DNA of 64,000 nt from positions 1-64,000 of the forward strand of contig FQWG01000009.1 in NCBI GenBank assembly GCA_900129595.1. The letters are read 5' to 3'. The DNA comes from Flavobacterium frigidimaris. Lineage in GTDB: Bacteria > Bacteroidota > Bacteroidia > Flavobacteriales > Flavobacteriaceae. The position numbers and the translations under genes are program-made. Positions within the stretch are counted from its first letter, which is position 1. Each line of letters opens with the position of its first letter. Positions 53,520 through 62,606 of this stretch are shown here, in pieces. The notes under the pieces are model-generated. The model was not told where the DNA came from, ran no database searches, and saw nothing but the letters and a program-made list of their open reading frames with translations.

Positions 53520-53554
53520 TGTGCCAATTGCAGTTTTGTAATTGGCATTTTTTT
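53520..53554 (+). terminator. Terminator of mpl
   Basis: TGCCAATT (53522-53529) pairs with AATTGGCA (53540-53547), followed by seven T. Related TTGGCATTTGGC wording continues to 53600. Confidence 0.75.
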
Positions 53555-53627
53555 GTTTTTAAGCAACTTTTGAAATGTAAAGTTCAAATTGGCATTTGGC
53601 ATTTTTCTATTGGAATTTATTAAAATT

Positions 53628-54254
53628 TTATTTCCAATATCTATAATGTCCCACAATTTTATATTCAAACAAACAATCTTGCAAAACTTGTCCGCTGCCA
53701 ACATTGTGAACGATTAGGTTTCGTTTTCCGTCTTTTGATTTCCTGTTCGTCACAATTCCAATATGCGGAAGTTTGTTGTTAATCATCCATGTCACTATTT
53801 CTCCGGTTTTATAATCTTTTGAATCTTTTGTTACGGGGAGTTTTTCTCCTTTCCTTTCAAAGAAAACTTCGAGGTTAGGAACTCTTCTGTGATCGATATT
53901 AGTATCTGTTTTTGTCATTCCCCATTTTTTTAAATTGTGGTATTCTGAAAAATGCCCAAGCATATCTTCATGAACTTCTTTTTGTAAATCGATACCTAAT
54001 TTTCGATAGGATCGTATAATAACATCGGTACACACACCTTTGTTTTCAGGAATATCTCCGTTAGGATATTTGATTGAGAAGTAAGCAGGATCATAATCAA
54101 TTGAAGGATCAATTATGGATATTGCCGCGTTGGATAATTTTTCAGCAAAAGTATTTGCTGTTATAGAGGAATTTTCGGCTAGTGACTTGCTTTTTTCTTT
54201 CTGATTGCAAGAAATGAATAAAAAGATGATCACTAAAGTGTATATTGATTTCAT
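53628..54254 (-). CDS. DUF1287 lipoprotein
   Basis: The lipoprotein signal MKSIYTLVIIFLFISCNQ has its modified Cys at residue 16. The DUF1287 domain covers about 45-208 with YPNGDIPENKGVCTDVIIRS (Cys nucleophile candidate), DTNIDHRRVPNL, GEIVTW and HIGIVTNRKS. Together these suggest a Cys-His papain-like (NlpC/P60-like) amidase fold acting on the cell wall or peptides. The family has no proven reaction. It is monocistronic. Confidence 0.83.
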   Translation of the reverse strand: MKSIYTLVIIFLFISCNQKEKSKSLAENSSITANTFAEKLSNAAISIIDPSIDYDPAYFSIKYPNGDIPENKGVCTDVIIRSYRKLGIDLQKEVHEDMLGHFSEYHNLKKWGMTKTDTNIDHRRVPNLEVFFERKGEKLPVTKDSKDYKTGEIVTWMINNKLPHIGIVTNRKSKDGKRNLIVHNVGSGQVLQDCLFEYKIVGHYRYWK

Positions 54255-54383
54255 TGTTATAGAATAAGAATTTGTTGAGTAGCTGTTTTGTTTTTAAAAG
54301 TAACTAATTTGAAAATAGAAAATACTTTTATGAGTGATTTTTCTTATTTTTTAAATATATTCGCCTTTTAGATTACAGAAAAA

Positions 54384-54527
54384 ATGAACTCAACAATAAA
54401 AGTTGTAAAAACGACAGGCAAGAACCCTGATTTTATATCATTTATAAAAATATTTGATATTTTTTTGTGGGAACGTTATCCCGAACTTAAGAAAGAGTAT
54501 TGGGGAAAGTTAATTAATACGTTATAA
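54384..54527 (+). pseudogene. N-terminal remnant, possibly of a GNAT acetyltransferase
   Basis: A 47-residue frame (MNSTIKVVKTTGKNPDFISF ... EYWGKLINTL) ends 3 bases before the radC start. The order KTTGKNPDFI then a Leu/Ile-rich helix and a short polar loop resembles the first 40 residues of some GNAT acetyltransferases, which continue for 100 residues more. The rest is absent. It may be a deletion remnant or a genuine small protein translated ahead of radC. Confidence 0.35.
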
Positions 54528-54530
54528 TAG

Positions 54531-55220
54531 ATGGATGCAATTTATTCTCCAATTTCAGACTGGTCTTTTGAAGATCGTCCTCGTGAAAAATTAATGCTTA
54601 AAGGAAAAGAGGCTTTGAGTAATGCTGAGCTGATTGCTATTTTAATTGGTTCCGGCAGCCGAAATGAATCTGCAGTTGATTTGAGTAAAAGGATTTTGCT
54701 TAGTGCCAAGAATTTGAATGCATTAGGCAAAATGTCTATTTTGCAATTTACCAAATTCAAAGGAGTAGGGGAGGCGAAAGCCATAACAATAATGGCGGCT
54801 TTAGAGTTAGGTCGCCGCAGAAGATCAGAAGATGCTTTGAAATTAGGAAAAGTTACTTCCAGTAAAATAGTTTTTGAAATGATGCAGCCTATTATTGGTG
54901 AATTATCGCATGAAGAATTTTGGGTGCTTTTTCTTAATAATTCGAACAACGTAATTTCAAAATCACAATTAAGTAAAGGCGGTATCACCGGTACAATTGT
55001 CGATGTGCGTCTTGTTTTTAAATTAGCGCTTGAAAGTGGCGCTACCAGCCTGATTTTGTGCCATAATCATCCTTCGGGGAATTTAATGCCAAGTGATGCT
55101 GATAAACAAATTACAAAGAAATTAAAAGTGGCCGGAGATAGTTTAGATGTTAAAATTTTAGATCATTTGATTATAACTGAAACAAAATATTATAGTTTTG
55201 TAGATGAAGGAATATTTTAA
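54531..55220 (+). CDS. radC: RadC-family JAB domain protein
   Basis: The 229-residue protein has an N-terminal helix-hairpin-helix-like region (about 25-90) and a C-terminal MPN/JAB metal domain. The JAMM motif is complete: HNHPSGNLMPSDAD. Despite the old name, a DNA-repair function is not supported for RadC, and a metal-dependent isopeptidase or nuclease role is only inferred. It is the first gene of a tight operon with the HAD and hypothetical genes (gaps 3 and 2 bases). Confidence 0.9.
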   Translation: MDAIYSPISDWSFEDRPREKLMLKGKEALSNAELIAILIGSGSRNESAVDLSKRILLSAKNLNALGKMSILQFTKFKGVGEAKAITIMAALELGRRRRSEDALKLGKVTSSKIVFEMMQPIIGELSHEEFWVLFLNNSNNVISKSQLSKGGITGTIVDVRLVFKLALESGATSLILCHNHPSGNLMPSDADKQITKKLKVAGDSLDVKILDHLIITETKYYSFVDEGIF

Positions 55221-55223
55221 CTT

Positions 55224-55910
55224 ATGAATACCACTATTACCGACGTTTTTTTTGATTTGGATCATACACTTTGGGATTTTGATAAAAACTCAGAGATGGC
55301 TTTTGACCGAATTTTTAAAAAGAGATTTCCCGAAATTAAAATTGAAGATTTTATCGCCAACTATGCTCCGATAAATCAGGAATGCTGGAAATTGTACCAA
55401 AATGATAAAATCACGCATGTCGAATTGCGATACAACAGATTAAAGTTTTCTTTTGATGCTCTGAATATTCAGATCTGTGATGAAGATATCAATCAGATTG
55501 CAAACGAGTACATTGAATTTTTGACTGATAACAATTACCTCTTTGATGGTGCAATTGAAGTTTTGGAATATTTAAGACCAAAATACAAGTTACACATCAT
55601 TACAAATGGTTTTGCAACTGTTCAGGATAAGAAAATTAATAACGCCGCACTTTCAGGTTATTTTGAAACTATAACAAATTCTGAATCAGCAGGCGTAAAA
55701 AAGCCAAATAGTATTATCTTTGATTACGCCGTAAATGTAGCAAAGGCTTCAAAAAAGAATAGCATAATGATTGGCGATTGCCTTGATGCCGATGTTAATG
55801 GCGCATTAAATGCTGGCCTGGATGCTATTTTCTTTAATGAGAAGAAAGTCGAAGCTCCTGAAAATATTAAACAAATTAACCATTTATTAGAACTTAAAAA
55901 ATATTTATAA
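55224..55910 (+). CDS. YjjG-family HAD nucleotidase
   Basis: The 228-residue HAD hydrolase has motif I FFDLDHTLWDFD (nucleophile Asp13), motif II ITNGF, a Lys in SAGVKKPNS and motif IV GDCLDADVNGA. This matches the YjjG group, which removes phosphate from non-canonical pyrimidine nucleotides as house-cleaning. The helical cap lies at about 17-95. It is translated 3 bases after radC. Confidence 0.88.
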   Translation: MNTTITDVFFDLDHTLWDFDKNSEMAFDRIFKKRFPEIKIEDFIANYAPINQECWKLYQNDKITHVELRYNRLKFSFDALNIQICDEDINQIANEYIEFLTDNNYLFDGAIEVLEYLRPKYKLHIITNGFATVQDKKINNAALSGYFETITNSESAGVKKPNSIIFDYAVNVAKASKKNSIMIGDCLDADVNGALNAGLDAIFFNEKKVEAPENIKQINHLLELKKYL

Positions 55911-55912
55911 TT

Positions 55913-56653
55913 ATGAGAATAAAATTTTTATTGATTGCATTTCTTACTTCTGTTATTGGATTCTCGCAATCTGTTAATGATTACAAAGCTGTTATTGTAC
56001 CTTTGAAATATGATTTCCTTAAATCAGAAAATCAATATAGAATGTCAACAATGACTAAAGCGAATTTAGTAAAGGCCGGTTTTCAGGCTTTTTATGGTAA
56101 TGAAGAATTGCCGGAAGGTTTTGGTGATCGTTGCGAATTTCTTTATGTTGATGTAAAAAAAGACAATGGTTTTTTAATCACTAAACTTTTTGTAGAGTTT
56201 AAAGATTGTTATGGTAAAGTAGTTTATACTTCAGAGATAGGAAAAAGTAAAGAGAAAGACTATGAAGCAGCATATAGAGAATGTCTTGATATGGCATTTG
56301 TTTCTATAAATGCCTTAAATTATAAATATAACGGCAAAACTGTTAATACTTCAAGAGCTGCAACAACTTCGATTCCTGCTACTCAGATTGTGGCCGCTAC
56401 AGCAGTTTCGACTCCTGCTGCTGATTTAAAGGATCCTAATTTATTGTTTGCTCAGCCAACAGAAAATGGATATCAGTTAATTGATAAAACGCCAAAAGTG
56501 GTAATGAAATTGTTAAAGACATCACGTCCTGATTCATTTATTGCTATAAAAGATGGAGTTCAGGGATCATTAAATGCAAAAGACAATCAATGGTTTTTTG
56601 AATATTATAAAAATGATCAATTAGTTTCTGAAAAGGTCTCGGTAAAATTCTAA
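55913..56653 (+). CDS. Exported hypothetical protein
   Basis: The 246-residue protein has a signal peptide (about 1-19, SVIGFSQ). The N-terminal domain (NDYKAVIVPLKYDFLKSENQ to about 145) is followed by a Thr/Ala-rich linker (about 145-175) and a short C-terminal domain. No known family was recognised. It is the third gene of the radC operon and ends facing rarA, 15 bases away. A role in the envelope is only suggested by the signal peptide. Confidence 0.75.
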   Translation: MRIKFLLIAFLTSVIGFSQSVNDYKAVIVPLKYDFLKSENQYRMSTMTKANLVKAGFQAFYGNEELPEGFGDRCEFLYVDVKKDNGFLITKLFVEFKDCYGKVVYTSEIGKSKEKDYEAAYRECLDMAFVSINALNYKYNGKTVNTSRAATTSIPATQIVAATAVSTPAADLKDPNLLFAQPTENGYQLIDKTPKVVMKLLKTSRPDSFIAIKDGVQGSLNAKDNQWFFEYYKNDQLVSEKVSVKF

Positions 56654-56668
56654 AAATAAAATGCGTTT

Positions 56669-57946
56669 TTAATAACCATATTTATCTTTCCAACGGTTCT
56701 TTAAAAATTCGCGGTTGCTGTTCTCTCGAGAGTTGCTTCCCGGATTATAAAGAACCGTTTCTTTTACAGCATCAGGTAAAAATTCCTGCTCTGCAAAATT
56801 ATTGGCGTAATCATGCGAATATTTATAATCGTCACCATAACCCAATTCTTTCATGAGTTTAGTAGGAGCATTTCGTAAATGAATGGGAACGGGTAAATCA
56901 CCGGTTTGTTTTACCAATTGTTGTGCATTGCCAATAGCCATATAAGAGGCGTTACTTTTAGGAGAAGTCGCAAGGTAAATAGCACATTGACTTAATATAA
57001 TACGGCTTTCAGGATATCCAATTGTAGTGACCGCCTGAAACGTATTATTAGCCATTATAAAAGCAGTTGGATTTGCATTTCCTATATCTTCACTGGATAG
57101 AATAAGCATTCTTCTGGCGATAAATTTCACATCTTCGCCGCCTTCAATCATTCTTGCCAGCCAATAAACAGCTCCATTTGGATCACTGCCACGAATCGAT
57201 TTTATAAAAGCCGAAACAATATCATAATGTTGTTCACCACTTTTATCATACAAAACAGTATTTTGCTGTACTAATTCGAAAACGCGATCGTTCGTAATAA
57301 TGATTTTATCTCCCGCAGAAGCATTTATTACAAGTTCAAAAATATTCAATAATTTTCTTCCGTCTCCGCCCGAAAGTCGGAGTAAAGCTTCCGTTTCTTT
57401 TAAGTTGATGTTTTTTGAGGCTAAATAGCTGTCCATTTTCATGGCACGATGTAGTAAAGCTTCGAGGTCAGCTTTTGTAAAAGCATTTAGGATATAAACC
57501 TGGCAACGTGACAATAATGCAGGAATAACTTCAAAACTTGGATTTTCTGTTGTTGCGCCAATGAGGGTAATCCAGCCTTTTTCGACTGCAGCCAGAAGCG
57601 AATCCTGTTGCGATTTGCTAAAGCGATGAATCTCATCAATAAATAAAATCGGGTTTTTGGCAGTAAACAATCCGCCGCTTTGTTTTGCTTTTTCAATTAC
57701 ATCGCGTATGTCTTTAACGCCTGAATTTATGGCGCTCAAGATGTAAAACGGACGTTTGGATTCCTGTGCAATAATTTGAGCCAGAGTTGTTTTTCCTGTT
57801 CCCGGTGGTCCCCAAAATATCAATGAAGGAATAAGTCCTTTCGAAATTTGTTGGGTCAATGAACCGTTTGGTCCAACCAAATGACTTTGACTAATATAAT
57901 CTTCTAATTGCTGTGGGCGAATACGCTCGGCTAAAGGTGCTTCCAT
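56669..57946 (-). CDS. rarA: Replication-associated recombination protein A
   Basis: This AAA+ ATPase of 425 residues is related to clamp-loader subunits and acts at stalled replication forks. The Walker A motif is [11 protein letters not shown] at about residues 47-57, and Walker B is LFIDEIHRF. The C-terminal part covers [19 protein letters not shown] and the MgsA domain ending [10 protein letters not shown]. It is monocistronic, with its start 228 bases from the divergent rhomboid gene. Confidence 0.95.
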   Translation of the reverse strand: MEAPLAERIRPQQLEDYISQSHLVGPNGSLTQQISKGLIPSLIFWGPPGTGKTTLAQIIAQESKRPFYILSAINSGVKDIRDVIEKAKQSGGLFTAKNPILFIDEIHRFSKSQQDSLLAAVEKGWITLIGATTENPSFEVIPALLSRCQVYILNAFTKADLEALLHRAMKMDSYLASKNINLKETEALLRLSGGDGRKLLNIFELVINASAGDKIIITNDRVFELVQQNTVLYDKSGEQHYDIVSAFIKSIRGSDPNGAVYWLARMIEGGEDVKFIARRMLILSSEDIGNANPTAFIMANNTFQAVTTIGYPESRIILSQCAIYLATSPKSNASYMAIGNAQQLVKQTGDLPVPIHLRNAPTKLMKELGYGDDYKYSHDYANNFAEQEFLPDAVKETVLYNPGSNSRENSNREFLKNRWKDKYGY

Positions 57947-58174
57947 TTTGTAAAATTACTATTTTCAATTCTAAATCTATATTTTTAGGAGTTAATTCCT
58001 GTTGTTGGCGTTGTCTTTTGTTGCTATTGATAACAATCAGGGTAGCTAAAAAATATATTGAGTGTATGATGATTTGTAATAGGATTATAGAATATTTTCG
58101 ATTAGCTGACAAATTATCAGTAAATTGTAATTGGATAGTTTTTTGATATCTTAAAAGAACTTACTTATATCATT

Positions 58175-58939
58175 ATGAACGACAACCACTTTAAATTTTC
58201 GAATGCCGTTATCGGTCTTCCCGTTTTTTTTGTTCTTTCTTTGTGGATTGTTTATTGGGTACAAATCCGTTTCGATTTCGACTTTTATCAATACGGGATT
58301 TATCCTCGTGACTTTTCAGGTTTGCAAGGTGTTTTGCTTAGCCCTTTCATTCATGAAAATTTAAGTCACTTATATAATAACTCTATTCCGCTTTTAGTAT
58401 TATTGGCAGCGATGCAATTTTTTTATCCAAAACAATCTTTTGCTGTGATTGCTTTTGGGATTTTGTTTTCGGGATTAATAACCTGGATTATTGGCCGCTC
58501 CAATTATCATATAGGTGCCAGCGGACTGATTTATGTTCTGGTAAGCTTTATTTTTTTTAAAGGAATCCAAACGGGTTACTATCGGTTAGTCGCACTTTCG
58601 TTGTCTGTAATTTTACTTTATGGAGGAATGATTTGGTATGTTTTTCCGGACGTCGACAAGACAATTTCGTGGGAAGGGCATTTGGCCGGTTTTATTACCG
58701 GATTCGCAATGTCTTTAATTTACAAAACACCTGAATATGCGAAACCTGTAATTTACGAATGGCAAAAACCCGATTTTGATCCCGAAGAAGATGCATTTAT
58801 GAAACATTTTGATGAGAACGGAAACTTTGTAAATAGTGAAATACCTAAAGAAGAAACAGAATCTATTTCGACGTATTACAGCTCTGATTTTTTAGTTAAT
58901 TACACTATAACTAAAACAGAACCAGAGGATAAAATCTAA
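58175..58939 (+). CDS. Rhomboid-family intramembrane serine protease
   Basis: The 254-residue protein has six membrane helices. The catalytic Ser116 lies in GASG (114-117) and the catalytic His169 in GHLAGF. The loop HENLSHLYNN before the third helix corresponds to the usual H/N support region. A cytoplasmic C-terminal tail of about 60 residues is acidic. It cleaves single-pass membrane proteins, with unknown targets. It is separate from the next gene, which has its own promoter. Confidence 0.9.
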   Translation: MNDNHFKFSNAVIGLPVFFVLSLWIVYWVQIRFDFDFYQYGIYPRDFSGLQGVLLSPFIHENLSHLYNNSIPLLVLLAAMQFFYPKQSFAVIAFGILFSGLITWIIGRSNYHIGASGLIYVLVSFIFFKGIQTGYYRLVALSLSVILLYGGMIWYVFPDVDKTISWEGHLAGFITGFAMSLIYKTPEYAKPVIYEWQKPDFDPEEDAFMKHFDENGNFVNSEIPKEETESISTYYSSDFLVNYTITKTEPEDKI

Positions 58940-58950
58940 GTTGCCAATAT

Positions 58951-58978
58951 TTGGATTGATCTAAAAAGACTATTTTTG
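58951..58978 (+). promoter_or_regulatory. Bacteroidota-type promoter of the exported hypothetical gene
   Basis: TTG at 58951-58953, a 17-base spacer and TATTTTTG at 58971-58978. The predicted transcript start near 58985 favours the ATG at 59007 over the upstream one at 58980. Confidence 0.6.
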
Positions 58979-59006
58979 TTTGTATTCTATTTCAAATCGA
59001 CATGTT

Positions 59007-59519
59007 ATGAGAAAGATCAACTTTACAATTGTTTTATTATTAGTCGTAATAAGTTCAAAACTTCATGCCCAGGCTCAGTGTGAGATAAAAAACAGGGTAC
59101 TTGCCGATGGAACTATGACCTATTATTTTGATCCTGCAGATTTCTATAAAACAAAGTCAAAATCTTTAAAGATTAATATAGTAACAGATAAGGAACATTT
59201 TTTTATAGCACTTCAGCCTTCGCCATTTCCGGCTAAAAAAGACGGAGTTAAAATTAAGGATGATTTAATAATTCACCTTGCGGATAAAAAAGTATATAAA
59301 TTGGCGCACTATGACACTCAATACAGACATAACGATTCGGTTATGCAAGTGCTTTATTTAATAGATCAAAAAGATATTGAGGCTTTTTCTGCGTATGAAG
59401 CTGTATTGGCTGAAATCAATATGGAGGGGACAGAGTTTGTGCGAAATTACGATTTCAAATTGCATAAAGATGCTATCGTAAAACAGCTGGCTTGCTTCCT
59501 CAAAAAAGAGGATAAGTAA
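59007..59519 (+). CDS. Exported hypothetical protein
   Basis: With the ATG at 59007 the protein has 170 residues: a signal peptide (MRKINFTIVLLLVV to HAQA) and a soluble domain with DGTMTYYFDPADFYKTKSKS. No known family was recognised. The upstream ATG (58980) would place nine extra residues ahead of the signal peptide and precede the predicted transcript start. It probably acts in the periplasm. No operon partner is evident. Confidence 0.72.
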   Translation: MRKINFTIVLLLVVISSKLHAQAQCEIKNRVLADGTMTYYFDPADFYKTKSKSLKINIVTDKEHFFIALQPSPFPAKKDGVKIKDDLIIHLADKKVYKLAHYDTQYRHNDSVMQVLYLIDQKDIEAFSAYEAVLAEINMEGTEFVRNYDFKLHKDAIVKQLACFLKKEDK

Positions 59520-59576
59520 GCATTGTTAATTTTCGTTTGAAGTTTCATTTTTATGATGTAACTTTTTATTTAAATT

Positions 59577-60329
59577 TTAAAAAAAATTATTAAAAGTCAC
59601 AGTGAGTGATGCTGCATTCATAATTTGATTCCCCTCGTCTCTGGGTAAGTATTCGTTAGCATAAGTGATTTCGACTTGTATGTCATCGGTAAACAAATAA
59701 CCTGCACCAATGTTGAGTCTGTTTCTGTCAAAAAAACTAAGGCCGGTTACTTTTGTTCCGGATTTAAAAAACAGCTCGTCAGAAGCTACTCCATAAACAA
59801 CACCTTCTCTTAGTACTTTACTGTTTATTGGCTGAATGTATTTTATTTGCTGGCGATATCTTAGAACATTATCATAATCTCCTTCTTCATTACGCATATG
59901 TCTGAGTTCCATTCTCATTCTGGTACTTAGTGTGTAGCCCGTTTTATGGAAATAGTAAATTCCCTGTAGAGCAAATCTAACTTCGGGAGATTTAAATTGG
60001 CCAATTTCGGGAACGTCTTTGTTGTAATTGTAGGCCAGAAAAGAGGAGAATTTCCAGCGTGGAGAAAAGTAGTAATGTCCCCAGACCCGTGCAGATCTTT
60101 GTATGTTTTGCTGGAAAATATTAGATGAAGATTCCGTGCTGCTATAGACAGCGCCTAGATTTAATTCAGCCGACCATTTTTCGCTGATGGTCCTGTTGAA
60201 TTGAACTTCATTCCAAAATTGATTGTATGTAGTAGTCTGTCCGTAGTTAATACTTGTAATGAATAATATTACAAGTATTAAACCAGGTTTTTTAAGTACT
60301 ATGTTATGAGTAGGTTTTAAAGACATCAA
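59577..60329 (-). CDS. DUF2490 outer-membrane protein
   Basis: The 250-residue protein has an N-terminal signal region (to about 30, SINYGQ). Its strands have the DUF2490 pattern: NQFWNEVQFNRTISEKWSAE, then RARVWGHYYFSPRWKFSSFL, MRMELRHMR and LNIGAGYLFTDDIQVE, ending VTFNNFF with a terminal aromatic residue typical of outer-membrane barrels. The function is unknown. It lies 39 bases after rlmB on the same strand, so co-transcription is possible. Confidence 0.82.
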   Translation of the reverse strand: MMSLKPTHNIVLKKPGLILVILFITSINYGQTTTYNQFWNEVQFNRTISEKWSAELNLGAVYSSTESSSNIFQQNIQRSARVWGHYYFSPRWKFSSFLAYNYNKDVPEIGQFKSPEVRFALQGIYYFHKTGYTLSTRMRMELRHMRNEEGDYDNVLRYRQQIKYIQPINSKVLREGVVYGVASDELFFKSGTKVTGLSFFDRNRLNIGAGYLFTDDIQVEITYANEYLPRDEGNQIMNAASLTVTFNNFF

Positions 60330-60368
60330 TTGATATATTTATTTGTCATCCTAATTCCTCAATACTAT

Positions 60369-61103
60369 TTAACTCCTTTGTCGAACAGTCTCGTATAAAA
60401 AAGCACCACAAGCTACAGAAACGTTTAGAGATCCTATCGATCCAAACATTGGCAGTTTTGCTTTTTCATCGACGATTTTAAGTACAGAAGGATTTATTCC
60501 TCTTTCTTCAGATCCCATGATAATAGCTACCGGCTCGTTTAATGTAACGTCATAGATGTTTTGATCTGTTTTTTCAGTTGCAGCAACAGTTTTAATTCCT
60601 GATCCCTGAAGATAAAAAATAGCATCTTTAATATGTTCAACTTTACAAATAGGCACATTAAATACAGCTCCTGCTGATGTTTTAACGGTGTCTCCGTTTA
60701 CTGGGGCAGAACCTGATTTTTGTACAATGATTCCGTTTACACCAGTACATTCTGCAGTTCTGATAATAGCTCCAAAATTGCGGGCATCAGAAATCTGGTC
60801 TAATATTAAAAATAATGGTTTTGTTCCGGAAGCAATAGTTGATTCAACTAAATGTTCCAGTTCTATAAATCCAATAGGAGAGATGGTAGCAACTGCTCCC
60901 TGGTGATTGTTTGGAGTTAATCGATTTAGTTTTTCTACAGGTACATAAGAGAAATTAATGTTAGCGCGTTTCATCACTTTCATTAAATCTTTCATTAATT
61001 CTCCGGAAATCTCTTTTTGTATAAATACTTTATCAACTTCTTTTCCTGCTTGAATTGCTTCTATAATGGCTCTAATTCCAAATATTTGATGTTCTTTTTC
61101 CAT
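60369..61103 (-). CDS. rlmB: 23S rRNA (guanosine-2'-O)-methyltransferase
   Basis: This SpoU-class trefoil-knot methyltransferase of 244 residues probably modifies G2251 of 23S rRNA (E. coli numbering). The short N-terminal substrate domain starts EHQIFGIRAIIEAIQAGKEV. The knot motifs are DARNFGAIIRTAE, IIMGSEERGI and GSIGSLNVSVACGAFLYE. It is expected to act as a dimer in the cytoplasm. The DUF2490 gene follows. Confidence 0.93.
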   Translation of the reverse strand: MEKEHQIFGIRAIIEAIQAGKEVDKVFIQKEISGELMKDLMKVMKRANINFSYVPVEKLNRLTPNNHQGAVATISPIGFIELEHLVESTIASGTKPLFLILDQISDARNFGAIIRTAECTGVNGIIVQKSGSAPVNGDTVKTSAGAVFNVPICKVEHIKDAIFYLQGSGIKTVAATEKTDQNIYDVTLNEPVAIIMGSEERGINPSVLKIVDEKAKLPMFGSIGSLNVSVACGAFLYETVRQRS

Positions 61104-61131
61104 GGGACAAATATAGGTATAATGTTTATAT

Positions 61132-61165
61132 AAAAAAAAACCACTCTGAATGAACAGAGTGGTTT
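61132..61165 (-). terminator. Terminator of the SusCD-type operon
   Basis: AAACCACTCTG (61138-61148) pairs with CAGAGTGGTTT (61155-61165), followed on the minus strand by nine T. Confidence 0.88.
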
Positions 61166-61188
61166 AATGTATTTACTTGAGAATAAAA

Positions 61189-62595
61189 TTAGTCTTTATC
61201 CCACCAAATTTTTGAAGTTACGTTACTAACCACTGTAGCGTTAGGATTATATTGTCTTTCGTCAGAAGGCGTAGGTAATCTTACCGGAATAGTTTTTGTG
61301 TTTGAATCTTGATTAGGAACTAAAGCAGGGAATCCAGTTCTTCTGTAATCATTGTATGGTTCCATGGTTAAGAAAAGTGCAACATATTTCTGTTGAATAA
61401 TGTTGGCAATGTCAAATGTATTAGTGGCACTTGCTAAAAATGCAGGTGTTGGTGCTGCACCAGTAACTTTTAATACAGAGGCGGTTACTGCTGCTTGCAA
61501 AGCAGCTTGAACACCACCTTGCGATAATCTAGCTTTAGCTTCAGCTTCAATAAATTTAGCTTCAGCGTAAGTGACTATTCCAACAGATGAGCTTACACTA
61601 GCATATCCTGGTCCTATATATGATGTAGTGGTCGATGTTTGATCATTTGCAGCATTTCCAACGTAAGTTGGTGGTGGAGTAGGATTTCCAGTAGGCTTAT
61701 TTAATGCAATCATAAATGGTAACCTTGGGTCACTACTATTTATAAGGCCATCTACAAAATATTTACCAGTTTTTAAGTAGTTTCTCCTTTCAAGTTCAAA
61801 TGCATACCATTGATTTTGACTAGTAGATTCTCCTGGGAAAATAGCATTAGCATCATCAGAATTAGATGTTAAGTTTGCTTTTGTGATAAAATCCAAGGCT
61901 TTTTGCGCAGCATTTGTATCAACTAATGTTAATCTCAAGGCGTATCTTGCTTTTAGTGCATAGGCAATTTTAATCCACTTTTGTGTGTTACCTTTGAAGA
62001 TAATATCATCAGTTCCTGGAACAGAAGTGTTACTAGCTGCAGGTTTAGATAAATTTACTATCGCGTCGTCCAAAATAGTTTGTAAGCGTTGGTAGATTTC
62101 TTCCTGAGTATTGTATTTAGGTGCTGTGTTTCCTTCTTCTCCTCTAAAAGCTTCGTCGTAAGGGACGTCTCCCCACATATCAGTGGCGTAACCTAAGTTT
62201 ATAGCTGTTAATACTTGTCCAATACCGTTATAGTATGGGTATTTAGCACTAAAGTCTCTATTTAGTAGATAACCGCTTACTAATGTTGTTGAATAAATAT
62301 TATTCCACTCATTATTAACATCTTGTTCGGTAACTACATAACGTGCAATTTCTCCCATTTGACCTACATCGGTACCCGCTAAGTGCTGAGTAAAAATACC
62401 AGCATCTCTAATTACTCCACTGGTGTGTGTAGCGAAAGTTGAAACTTCCATAGTTGCCAGTAAAAGAGATGGTGTTGTTGTAATGGGGTTATTAGGGTTG
62501 TCGTTAAACTCATCTAATTCTGTCTGACAACCAGTTAGTAAAGAGATGCTAAAGGCTGCAAGAATTATATTTTTTATATATTTTTTCATTTTCAT
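61189..62595 (-). CDS. SusD/RagB-like nutrient-binding lipoprotein
   Basis: The 468-residue outer-membrane lipoprotein has its modified Cys at residue 23 (SLLTGCQTE). It is helical with TPR-like pairs and is of the SusD-like type that partners a SusC barrel (DEFNDNPNNP after the lipobox, then ATDMWGDVPYDEAFRG and AYALKARYALRL). It captures an oligosaccharide or peptide and passes it to the barrel. The SusC gene is 11 bases upstream on the same strand. No enzyme gene is nearby in the window, so the ligand is unknown. Confidence 0.92.
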   Translation of the reverse strand: MKMKKYIKNIILAAFSISLLTGCQTELDEFNDNPNNPITTTPSLLLATMEVSTFATHTSGVIRDAGIFTQHLAGTDVGQMGEIARYVVTEQDVNNEWNNIYSTTLVSGYLLNRDFSAKYPYYNGIGQVLTAINLGYATDMWGDVPYDEAFRGEEGNTAPKYNTQEEIYQRLQTILDDAIVNLSKPAASNTSVPGTDDIIFKGNTQKWIKIAYALKARYALRLTLVDTNAAQKALDFITKANLTSNSDDANAIFPGESTSQNQWYAFELERRNYLKTGKYFVDGLINSSDPRLPFMIALNKPTGNPTPPPTYVGNAANDQTSTTTSYIGPGYASVSSSVGIVTYAEAKFIEAEAKARLSQGGVQAALQAAVTASVLKVTGAAPTPAFLASATNTFDIANIIQQKYVALFLTMEPYNDYRRTGFPALVPNQDSNTKTIPVRLPTPSDERQYNPNATVVSNVTSKIWWDKD

Positions 62596-62606
62596 TAATT
62601 TTTAAA

